From CAJXJP01 sp964022365 (GTDB lineage: Bacteria > Patescibacteriota > Gracilibacteria > BD1-5 > UBA6164), in contig CAXHZN010000005.1 in assembly GCA_964022365.1 (NCBI GenBank), positions 28,483 through 92,482 on the forward strand: a stretch of 64,000 nucleotides of DNA. Direction: 5' to 3'. The notes under the pieces were generated by a model. That model searched no databases and was not told the origin of the DNA. It was given only the letters and a program-made list of their open reading frames with translations. Positions 54,679 to 64,000 of the stretch are shown piece by piece. The stretch's first letter is position 1. Each line of letters opens with the position of its first letter. Position numbers and translations under genes: made by a program.

Positions 54679-55041
54679 ATGCAAACTACGAAACAAAAGG
54701 GGGATTTGTGAGAAGTGTTAGCGATTAAATATTTACAAAAACATTGATATAAAATTATAGAAACCAATTATAAATTTTGAAGATTTTGAGAAATTGACAT
54801 AATTGCACAAAAAGATGGAAAATATTTCTTTATTGAGGTAAAATATCGTAGTAATGAATATTTTTCTACGGCAGAAGAGTCCATTACAAAATCAAAATTA
54901 TTTAAATTAGAAAAATCTATTTATTCATATTGCATGAAAAATAAAATTGATTTAGAAAATATTTGTTTTCAAGTAATTGCTATTTTAAAACAAAAAACAT
55001 CACATAGAATAACACATTATAAAAATATTTCTATGCAATAA
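54679..55041 (+). CDS. YraN/UPF0102 family nuclease-like protein
   Basis: A 120-residue protein of the UPF0102 (YraN) family, which has a restriction-endonuclease-like fold and unknown function. Diagnostic motifs are KGDLGEVLAIKYLQKHGYKI, FGRFGEIDIIA and FFIEVKYR (the E-V-K motif). The length is normal. Five UGA-Gly codons fall on conserved glycines. Confidence 0.9.
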
Positions 55042-55107
55042 TTATTTAAATAATTTTATGATAATCAAAAATAATTTAAATAATTATTATTTTAGAAACA
55101 CTTAAGG

Positions 55108-55136
55108 TTTACAAGTATTGTGCTATAAGTTATATA
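55108..55136 (+). promoter_or_regulatory. Putative gdh promoter
   Basis: TTTACA and TATATA, 17 bases apart, 17 bases before the dehydrogenase ATG. Confidence 0.5.
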
Positions 55137-55152
55137 GTAATTAAAAATAAAA

Positions 55153-56418
55153 ATGATAGAAACAAATATAAATGATGCATTTTTAAATGCTCAAAAACAA
55201 ATGAGACAAGCCTGTGATTTATACGATGGATGTCGTTTAGATACAAATAAGTATGAACTTATTTCTCAACCAAAAAGAATTTTAGAAGTCAATATTCCAG
55301 TGAAAATGGATAACGGAAGTATAAAAGTTTTTACTGGATTTCGTTCTCAACACAATGATGCAAGAGGTCCATTTAAAGGTGGAATCCGTTTTCATGAAGA
55401 CGTAAATAGATCTGAAGTAAAAGCACTTTCAATGTGGATGAGTATTAAGTGTGCGGTTGTAGACATCCCACTTGGATGAGGAAAATGAGGAATAATCGTA
55501 AATCCAAAAGAACTCTCAGACGGAGAATTAGAAAGATTATCAAGAGGATATGTAAGAGAATTATATAAATATTTAGGACCACAAACAGATGTTCCAGCTC
55601 CTGATGTAAATACAAATCCACAAATCATGTCTTGGATGATGGACGAATATTCTCTCTTAGCTGGGAAATATTCTCCGGGTTCATTTACAGGAAAACCACT
55701 TTCAAATGGAGGTTCACTTGGAAGATCAAAAGCTACAGCGCAAGGTTGAGTATATGTTTTAAAAGAAATTTTACGTTTAAATGATGATGAAATTTCAGGG
55801 AAATCTATTGTGATTCAAGGTGCTGGAAATGCTGGATTAACAGCTGCTAAATTATTAGCTCCACTTGGTGCAAAAATAATTGGTATTTCTGATTCAAAGG
55901 GATGAATTTATAATGAAAATGGCTTAGATATTGAAAAAATTGAAGAACTCAAAGCAAATAGAAAATCTGTAGTTGAATATAGTGACGCAAAAGTTTTATG
56001 AGCAAAAGAAATTTTAGAACAAAAATGTGATATTTTAATTCCAGCTGCTTTAGAAAATCAAATTACCAGTGATAATGCTGATAAAATTCAAGCTCAAATT
56101 ATTTTAGAATTAGCAAATGGACCACTTACACCTCAGGCTGATAAAATTTTAGAAGATAAAAATATTATGATTATCCCAGATATTTTAGCAAATGCTGGGG
56201 GGGTTATGGTGAGTTATTTTGAACAAGTACAAAATAATATGAACTTTTATTGGGAAGAAAATGAAATCGAAGATAAACTCAACAAAAAAATTACGCAATC
56301 TGCAAGTGATGTATATACTAAAGCAGATGAATATAAAACTTCACTGAGAAGTGGGGCATATATAATTGCAATGCAAAGAATTTTTGATGCGATGCACGAT
56401 AGAGGGGAACTTGTATAA
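55153..56418 (+). CDS. Glutamate-type (Glu/Leu/Phe/Val) dehydrogenase
   Basis: A 421-residue NAD(P)-dependent dehydrogenase that interconverts glutamate and 2-oxoglutarate. ARGPFKGGIRFH, the catalytic-lysine region DIPLGGGKGGI (K111, with two UGA-Gly codons), PAPDVNT and the Rossmann motif IQGAGNAGLTAA are intact, as is PDILANAGGVMVSYFE. The length is normal for hexameric GDH. It follows a promoter and is probably not co-transcribed with the kinase gene, though only 12 bases separate them. Confidence 0.93.
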
Positions 56419-56430
56419 AAAATATAAAAT

Positions 56431-57774
56431 ATGAAATTTTTAAAAAATTTAACTACAACAAAAAGAACATCGACATTATTTGCACTCATGAATTTATTTT
56501 TTATGATATTGCTGGTAATTGCGATTAATCTGAGTTATTTTTATCTTTGGTATGAAGATCAAAAAGCTGAGAGTCTTTTTGATATGAATAAAAATTATGC
56601 TGAAATAACCAATACTCCTTCAGCTTCAAATATTGATGCATTTAAAAATTATATTCTTACAAAAGATACAATTATTTTAGATTCGCAAAGCGAAGAAACG
56701 CTAGTTTGTTCGCAGTGAGTAGCATCAAAAATTCATAAATCTGAAATTTCTTTAGAAAATCTAAAAGATTCATACTTTTATAAAGATGAATCAAATGGAA
56801 AAATATATCTTGTTTTTTCACATAATTATCCAGAAATAGGAACTGTAAAAGTTTTATTTGATACAACACATTACATAAATTCTCAATTATTAATACTTAA
56901 AATTAGTTTAGTAATTATTTTATTTTCACTTATTGCATCATATTTTTTAGGGAAATTATTTACAAAATATACTCTTAGAGACTTAAGAAAAATTTCAAAT
57001 GAAGCCAAAACAATGACATTAGAAAATTATAATCAAATCCAATGTGAATGATGTAATGATGACGAAGTAAAAATCCTAGCAACAACTATAAATCAATCAA
57101 TTTTAAGAATAAAAAAACAATCTAAAGATCTCAAACAGTTTATCACAGATGTTTCTCATGAATTTAAAACTCCACTTATGGTGATAAATTCAAAAATTGA
57201 TCTCTACCGTAAACAGGTTGAAAAATGAAAATCTAAACCTGAAGATCTTGATACGCTTCTTGATACTATCAAAAATAGAACAAAAAAATTGAACAACACT
57301 TTAGAAACACTCTTTATTCTGAGTAGAAAAACAGAATGAATCGAAGAAGTTGAAAAACAAAATGTAAATTTAAAAGATTATTTAGAACAATATATTCGTG
57401 AATATATAGCCAATAGTGAGAAAAATATTCTAGTGAAATTTTATTTCCAAGAAGATATATTTCAAGATATTGATAAAAATATTTTTAACATTATAATAGA
57501 CAATCTAATATCTAATGCGATTAAATTTTCAAAAGAAGATGGCATCATTGAGGTATGAGGAAACAAAAAGGAAATTTGGATAAAAGATTATGGAATTTGA
57601 ATGGATGAAAAAACAACCAAAAATATTTGGTGAAAATTCTATAGACAAGATACAAATTTAGAAGGTTTTTGAGTGTGATTATACATTGTTTCGAGAATCG
57701 TACAATTATTTCAATGGAAAATTGACGTAAAATCAAAACAAAATGAATGATCTACATTTATAATTAAATTTTAA
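56431..57774 (+). CDS. Sensor histidine kinase
   Basis: A 447-residue membrane kinase: two membrane helices (LFALMNLFFMILLVIAINL, about 15-40, and LLILKISLVIILFSLIASYFL, about 150-172) flank an extracellular domain of about 110 residues. A HAMP-like linker follows, then the H-box DVSHEFKTPL (phosphorylated H243) and ATPase boxes NLISNAIKFS, DYGIGMD and GFGVGLYIV. It is followed 18 bases later by its response regulator. A signal cannot be inferred. Confidence 0.93.
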
Positions 57775-57792
57775 TTTTTATCTAAATATATT

Positions 57793-58449
57793 ATGAAAAA
57801 AATACTCCTTATAGAGGATAATAAAGATATTTCTGAAAGTATTAAAGAATATTTAGAGTTAGAAGATTTTGAAATTGAAAGTTGTAATAGCTGAGATGAA
57901 TGACTTGAAAACGCATTAAATAAAAAATATGATCTCCTCTTATTAGATGTAATGTTACCCAAAGTAGATGGGTTTACAATTGCTGCGAAATTAAAAGAAA
58001 AATCAGATATGCCTGTAATTATGATTACAGCAAAAGATGCCATTGATGATAAATTATTATGATTTGAACATGGAGTTCAAGATTATATTGTAAAACCTTT
58101 TGATTTAAGAGAATTAGAGGCACGTATAAATTCAATATTCAAAAGAAGAGAAAGAGTCGCTGAATATACTTTTGGTGATATTTCGATTGATTTAGAAAAA
58201 AGATCATTTAAGAAAAATAATGAAAATGTCCCTTTAACTCAAAAAGAATTTCTGATTTTAGAAGTTTTATTAAAAAATAAATCAAAACCAGTTTCTAGAA
58301 CTGATATCATAGAATATGCATGGGGAGGATGAGATGCTTTATTTGATTCTGATGCAAAACTTGATGTATATATTTCAAACTTGAGAAATAAATTAACAAG
58401 AGATTTTATTCATACAATTAAATGATTTTGATATAAAATTGAAGAATAA
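57793..58449 (+). CDS. OmpR/PhoB-type response regulator
   Basis: A 218-residue regulator. The receiver domain has LLLDVMLPKVDG with the phosphorylated D52, and ITAKDA and VKPFDLREL (conserved Lys). The C-terminal winged-helix DNA-binding domain has PLTQKEFLILEVLL and LDVYISNLRNKL. It pairs with the histidine kinase immediately upstream and is followed by a terminator. Confidence 0.95.
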
Positions 58450-58483
58450 AAAAAACAGAATTTTTAAAAATTCTGTTTTTTTT
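58448..58483. terminator. Terminator between the response regulator and the minus-strand gene
   Basis: AAAAAAACAGAATTTTT paired with AAAAATTCTGTTTTTTT. It lies between two convergent stops and may work both ways. Confidence 0.88.
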
Positions 58484-60383
58484 ATTCTTTTGCTGCAAAA
58501 TATAAATAAGGACTGTTAAATTCTTTTTTATATGGTTTGAAAAATATTGTATTTTCATCAAAGTATCATTTTAATTTCAAGTATGCATATGATAATAAAA
58601 GTGGATATCATCATTCATATTGAGATTCTTTCATTATTACATCTTCTTGAACATGTATCACTCAAGATAATTTTTTATCAAACAATTCTTTATCATTTGG
58701 TGTATTTATCTTTCCATTTTTCTTTTCACATAAGGCTGATATTTTTGTTCATAATTTATAAGAACTTCCATAATCTGTCCAATAATGATATTTATTATAC
58801 AATGATAAATTATTTAATGAATGTCCAGGATTTACAAAAACAAATTCTCTATTCATAAATTCTCTTGTTTGAGATTCTGCTTTAATTTTTTCTAGATCAA
58901 CCTTTCTCACATAATATTCATCAAATTTATCCCAAACCCACAAAGGTGTAGCAATGAGATTACTTCATAAAACTCATCTTGGATCATTATGTTGAAAAAA
59001 TTTTGCTTTATTATTATTTAAATAATATCAAATAAGTTGTCTTTCGTATGGATTGTCACGAATTGTATCATGTTCGAGCTTATATCAAACTGGACAGATA
59101 CTCGATAATTCATCTCCATTACTACACATTTTTGAATTATTTGGACAAACTCTAGTAGAATAGATTTGATTCCCATAATATTTCTTTTTTGTTATTGCGT
59201 AGGTTTCATTGAAATAAATAAAATCATTCGTTTCTTTTATTTTAGATTTCATTTCTGCTTCTGCTGTTTTGAAAAAATTATGAAGATCTTTCTTTGAAGT
59301 TTTTTCTAAAAGGTCCATATAATTTTCTCATCTATTTTTATTTCCATCAAATAAATTCCTAATAGGGTAACTTGGAGCTAAATCTTTTTGCTGAGAATCA
59401 TCTTTGTATTTGAATTTATATTGAGCAAGAACTTTATTATTATCTTCATCAAAAATTTCGAGAGTATAATACTCATTATTTGTAAATCATATACCTAAAA
59501 CCTTGTGAGAAACATCGGAATATTGAAATTCTTTTTGAGAATATTTTCATTGATTAAAATCTTTTAAATATTTTTCTTGATATTCATACATTGAATAATT
59601 TCTCACCAAAATATTTCTGTCTCAAATTTCATCAGAAAATTCAAAATTTAAAATAATTTTATTTAAATAATTTTGTAAAGTTGAACTTTCTAATTTAAAT
59701 ATATTTACTGAAATTGTATCACTAATTGTTCCATTATCATGTGATTCGACGAGATCATCTAAAGTATCTTTTCTATCCTCTGGTTTAATGTAGTATTCAC
59801 AAGCAATTTTAATTTCTTGATTATTTTCATACCAAGAAACTGTATTTATAGTTTCAAAATATTCTTCAGCTTCTTGCCAACCTCTTCCATAAGTGTCTTT
59901 ACAAAGTGAATTTTGGTCTATTTGTTTTTGTGAAATATTTTCAAATTCTCTTTGGATGTCTTCTAATAATGCGACACTTTTTTTATTATTTTTATATTTA
60001 TTTTTTAGTTTTGCTAAAATATCTCAAAAATTTTCTGACCAATCTACGACTTTATCAGATTCTAATCATTCTAATTTTGATTCTAAAATTTTAGAAAGCT
60101 CTTCGATTTGTTTCGAATTTTGAACTCAACCTTCTGTAATATAATCCCTTGGAACTGGACAATAATTTCATTGACAAATATTGTAAAAATATTTTTCACT
60201 TACTTCAAAACAATTGCTTCTTGAGTAACCTGGATAAAGTGAATCATTTGTTTTTTTATCATCTAAACAACTAGATTCGTCGCTATGAGATTGAGATAAA
60301 AAATTATTTGCAAAAACATTTTCTCCAAACAATAAGAGAGAAATTATTCATATAATGCAGAAAAAATAAAGTATTTTTTTCAT
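58482..60383 (-). CDS. Large exported unknown protein
   Basis: Not recognised. 633 residues with a signal peptide (KKILYFFCIIGIISLLLFGENVFA). The mature part is rich in Asp, Asn, Lys and Tyr and contains at least ten cysteines, often near the N-terminal end (SSCLDD, NCFEVS, NICQGNYCPVP) and in VCPNNSKMCSNGDELSSICP. The signal sequence cleaved after Ala suggests secretion and disulfides. A WGKW-free, helix/strand mixed sequence with no repeats. It stands alone on this strand. Confidence 0.75.
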
Positions 60384-60527
60384 ATTTTTTATTTTATTAT
60401 TTATATTAATATAATTTTATCATATTTTTTATAAAATTTACAATATTTAATAATCTAAAATAAATTTAGAATTCTTTAAGTTTCAACTATAGTATTTATA
60501 GTAATTATTCTATATAAAAATAAAAAT

Positions 60528-62150
60528 ATGAAAACATCTGATCTATTTGTAAAAATATTAGAAAATAAAGGAGTAGAAGTTATTTATGGAGTTCCGGGAG
60601 AAGAAAATTTAGATTTACTCGATTCAATTGGAAAATCAAATATTAAGCTCATTTTAACGAGAAATGAACAAACTGCTGTATTTATGGCTGCAACGTATGG
60701 GAGATTCACGGGTCAACCTGGTGTAGCTTTAGCGACACTTTGACCTGGTGCTACGAATATGATGACCGGAGTTGCTTACGCTCAACTTGGATGAATGCCG
60801 TTAATCGTCATCACCGGACAAAAACCACAAAATAAATCAAAACAATGAGCGTTTCAGATAATTGATGCAGTTTCTATGATGAAACCAGTTACAAAATACG
60901 CTACGAGTATCGTCAACGGAGCAAGAGTTCCATATATTTTAGAAAATGCTTTTAAAATAGCTACGAGTGAAAAACCAGGAGCCGTTCATTTAGAACTTCC
61001 AGAAGATATTGCTGAAGAAATGGTTGATGAGCAATATGCATTAGTAGACTTAAAAACTCAAAAACAAAGAAGACCGGTTATAGATAAAAAATGAGTGGAA
61101 TTACTTATTAGTGAAATGCAAAATGCAAAATCTCCAGTAATTTTAATCGGTTCAGGAGCAAATAGAAAAAGAGTTTCAAAATATTTAACTCAGTTTATTA
61201 AAAAATATAATATTCCTTTTTTCTCATCTCAAATGGGGAAATGAGTGGTGGATGAAAATTTATCACAATATTTAGGAACAGCAGCACTTACAAGTGGAGA
61301 TTACATTCATGATGCTATTGCTCAGTCTGATTTAATTATTTCAGTTTGATATGATAATGTTGAGAAACCAACCGATATTTTAGGAATAAATGGTATTCCG
61401 GTAATAAATGTAAATTTCGTAGAATCAAATTATGATTATGTTTATAGTCCATATTTAGATTTAATCGGAGATATTTGAAATTTATTTTGGCATTTATGTG
61501 AAGAAAATATTTCTCAAAAATGGGATTATTCTAAAATTTATGAAATAAATGAAAAAAATATTTCTCAAATCCAAGAAAATAATAAATTAGAAGAAGAATT
61601 TCCATTTATGATGCCAAGAAAATTAGTTTCAGATCTACAAGAAACGCTTGCAAATGATGATATTCTGACGCTTGATAATGGTCTGTACAAAGTTTGGGTA
61701 GCTCGTAATTTCAAATCTTCGCATCCAAATACACTTTTACTCGACAACGCACTCGCAACTATGTGAGCTGGATACGCTTCAGCCATGGAAGCAAAACGTC
61801 TCAATCCAGATAAAAATGTCGTTTGTGTAACATGAGATGGTGGACTGGTAATGAATCTCTGAGATTTAGAAACAGCAGTGAGAATGAAACTCGATCTGAC
61901 AATTGTAGTCTTAAATAACGCAAGTTATGGAATGATTAAATGGAAACAAGCCGGAGCGCATCTCGAAGATTTTTGACTCGATTTCTGAAATCCAGATTTC
62001 GTAAAACTCGCAGAAAGTTTCGGAGCAAAAGGATACAAAGTAGAAAAAAAAGAAGATTTCCAAGCAGTTTTACAAAAAACTCTCAGCGAAAAGTGAATAA
62101 AAATAATTGACCTAGATTTTGATTATCCAGTTGATGGAAAAATAAAATAG
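60528..62150 (+). CDS. Acetolactate synthase-like ThDP enzyme
   Basis: A 540-residue thiamine-diphosphate enzyme that resembles catabolic acetolactate synthase (two pyruvate to acetolactate and CO2). The catalytic glutamate is E47 (RNEQTAVFMAA), GPGATNMMTGVAYA follows, and the ThDP/Mg motif VTGDGGLVMN (G436 as UGA, D437) with NNASYGMIKWKQ lies in the C-terminal domain. No regulatory subunit gene is near. A single gene closed by a terminator. Related oxo-acid decarboxylases cannot be excluded. Confidence 0.85.
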
Positions 62151-62151
62151 T

Positions 62152-62189
62152 AAAAAACCCCACAAGAAATTTTTCTTGTGGGTTTTTTG
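62152..62189 (+). terminator. Terminator after the acetolactate synthase-like gene
   Basis: AAAAAACCCCACAAGAAA paired with TTTCTTGTGGGTTTTTT around ATTT. Confidence 0.9.
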
Positions 62190-62238
62190 TATGAAAAGAA
62201 AATAAATGCTATAATACAGAAAATATTATTAAAAATAT

Positions 62239-63525
62239 ATGATGCATAGACAAAAGATTCTCTGGGAAATTGAGAAAGATATTTTACAATTTCAAGAAAC
62301 ATTACAAACTGAAAATAATAATTGAATATTAGAAGAGAAAATTTTAGATATTTTATTAGAAATAGAAGCAAAAGTTTCCCAAATTATTTCTGATAAAAAA
62401 TGAAGAAATATTTTACAAATAGAAGAAGTATTTCAAAGGTATCTAAGTTTACATCAGATTGAGAGCAATTATACAAGTATTGATGATTTTCTTGATATAT
62501 TAATTTCTAAGCTTTCGAAAGAACTCAGAGAAAGGATAATCAAACTTGATTTTGATTTATTTGAAAAGTGAAATTCAAAAATTGAATGAATGTGAGATTG
62601 AAAAGAAAAAATAGAAATGAAAACATCACAAAAAAATAAAATATTTCTCAGGGTTCTTCATAAAATATGAATAGAATTTGAAAATATAAAACCATTTGTA
62701 GAAACTTTGAATCAAAAAAGAATGAGAAAAGTTCCATATCAAATCTACCATATTGACTCTTGAGAATATAAAAAAACGGTTTTAATTTGTGATCAAATAG
62801 GACAAGCAACTTTTATATATGATAGTATTATTGCACCAGAAATATTTCAAATAATCGAAAAATGAGAAGAAATTGAATGATTAAAACCATTAAAAATAGT
62901 TTATTCTCAAAAAAGCTATGAAAGTAATCTGAAAATAGCATTAGATAAAAAACTTAGTTTTGAAGATAAAGTTAGGCAAATAATAAATGAAGATGAAGAA
63001 AAATCTGAACAAGAAAAAACAAATCTTACACAGCAACAACTTTTTGAGGAACTTTGGAATTATGAATGAAGAAATGAACAAGAAAGTTATAATCACTTTA
63101 TGAGTTTCGGAGTCAAAGAAATAAAAGCCTTAGACATCTGATGAAAGAAAGTAACATCTTTAAAAAAACTTTCATGAATTGAGATAGAGTGAAAAATTTA
63201 TAACTTAAGTGTATTTCACAAATGGATAGACAAAGTATTTGAATGAAAAGATATAGAAAAACTTCTTCAAACTATTGTTCAGCTAAATGAAAAATACCAA
63301 GTCGAAAGAGATGGAGTGGTGTATACCGCTGTTACAAATACTATGAAACAGTGTGATTATCCTGATCTCCCAGATAATTGATTAAATATTTGTAAAAAAA
63401 TCAAAAAACTGACACCAGAAGAAAGAGCGGAGCTTGGAGGAGTGTGATTAGAGGGAAAAATATGACCTCATCCTGTCGAACTCTATGAACTGAAAAAAAT
63501 TCAGGAAAATTTTTCAAAAAAATAA
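62239..63525 (+). CDS. Unknown 428-residue protein
   Basis: Not recognised. A soluble, highly charged protein rich in Glu, Lys and Ile. The N-terminal 150 residues look helical and possibly coiled coil. A central strand region includes YQIYHIDSGEYKKTVLICDQ with GQATFIYDS, and the last part has MSFGVKEIKALDIGGKK and TPEERAELGGVGLEGKIG. The frame has an ATG pair at its start; the first is used. About 20 UGA-Gly codons. I cannot infer a role. Confidence 0.75.
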
Positions 63526-63638
63526 TTTGAAATTATTTATATATCAAAAAGAAAAACTAATAGTTTTTCTTTTTTCCTTTAGAAAAATTTAAGTTTTAGA
63601 TATACTATGAATAATGTTTAGAAATTAACCTGAAAACT

Positions 63639-64000
63639 ATGAAAACAATTCAATCAATAAATCCGTACAACGGAGAAAAAAATGGGGAAGTAGAACTTTT
63701 TTCAGCAGAAAAATTAACTGAAATTATCGATACAGCTCATAGTGCTTTTGAATCATGGAAAAATACTTCGTTTGAACAAAGAAAAAAATTATTTTATGCT
63801 CTTGCAGAAAACATTGAAAAAGATATAGATGAATGTGCGAGATTACAAACCGTAGAAATGGGGATGTTATTATCAGACTCAAAAGCTGGTTTACAATCAA
63901 CAGCAAATCTAATTAGATGGTTTGCTGATAATGCTGAAAATATTTTAGGAGAAAAAGAATTCGAAACGTCTGAAGGTTTCAAAGGAATCCAAATGCACGA
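63639..64000 (+). CDS. Aldehyde dehydrogenase, start only
   Basis: The first 120 codons of a NAD(P)-dependent aldehyde dehydrogenase, cut by the window edge. QSINPYNGE, FESWKNTSFEQRKKLFYALAE and EMGMLLSDSKAGLQSTANLIRW resemble succinate-semialdehyde dehydrogenase of the GabD/YneI type. The catalytic Cys and Glu lie beyond the window, so the substrate is unproven. There is no UGA in the visible part. Confidence 0.85.
   Translation, partial: MKTIQSINPYNGEKNGEVELFSAEKLTEIIDTAHSAFESWKNTSFEQRKKLFYALAENIEKDIDECARLQTVEMGMLLSDSKAGLQSTANLIRWFADNAENILGEKEFETSEGFKGIQMH

Noticed and set aside
2109..63525. Many apparently broken genes or pseudogenes under the standard code
   Set aside because: Every interruption I checked is a UGA, frames continue without shifts, and UGA coincides with conserved glycines. 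They are intact genes in code 25.

Overview
The window comes from a bacterium that reads UGA as glycine (NCBI genetic code 25), the code known from Candidatus Gracilibacteria and Absconditabacteria (SR1) of the candidate phyla radiation. The sequence shows this directly. Under the standard code nearly every gene is cut into pieces, whereas with UGA = Gly long frames join up and UGA falls exactly on invariant glycines: the GGEP motif of radical SAM enzymes, the P-loop of thymidylate kinase, the GDG of a thiamine-diphosphate enzyme and the GGDEF motif. All CDS coordinates below assume code 25. The DNA is very AT-rich, and most genes lack an obvious Shine-Dalgarno sequence. I see no tRNA, rRNA, CRISPR array or insertion sequence.

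Layout. 0-4.3 kb: small unknown genes, a TFIIB-type zinc-ribbon protein, a DUF559 endonuclease gene framed by 69-bp direct repeats, a short proline-tRNA ligase and rlmH. 4.4-7.9 kb: an ECF sigma factor, a membrane-anchored putative anti-sigma protein and a secreted beta-propeller protein. 8.0-10.9 kb: a stand-alone gene for a c-subunit (proteolipid) of F-type ATP synthase in which 13 hairpins are fused into one 968-residue chain. 11.0-18.8 kb: the ATP synthase operon atpB-E-F-H-A-G-(unknown membrane protein)-D-C, whose own AtpE is a fusion of 6 hairpins.

18.9-38.6 kb: one tightly packed run of 21 genes with a promoter at its head and a terminator at its tail. It is a greatly enlarged relative of the His-Xaa-Ser (Hxs) peptide-modification system. 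It holds HxsD and HxsB homologues, two HxsA-like His/Ser-rich precursor proteins (one fused to a Hint/intein-type self-processing domain), twelve radical SAM enzymes in all, an APH-type kinase, two duplicated family 2 glycosyltransferases and an HExxH peptide beta-hydroxylase-like protein. This is the strongest candidate for an undescribed system. Its likely logic (inference) is that the precursors are made with a shared DESGKITKKDALG leader, modified by several radical SAM enzymes and further enzymes, then released by the Hint domain or a protease. A prepilin-peptidase-like membrane protease is encoded convergently next to the run.

40.1-47.3 kb: a 2,383-residue secreted repeat protein. 47.4-51.5 kb (minus strand): rpoD, dnaG and an unknown gene. 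51.6-58.5 kb: two small genes with duplicated promoter and leader, a GGDEF protein, tmk, a YraN-type protein, a glutamate-type dehydrogenase and a two-component system. 58.5-64 kb: a large exported unknown protein (minus), an acetolactate-synthase-like enzyme, an unknown protein and the start of an aldehyde dehydrogenase that runs off the window.
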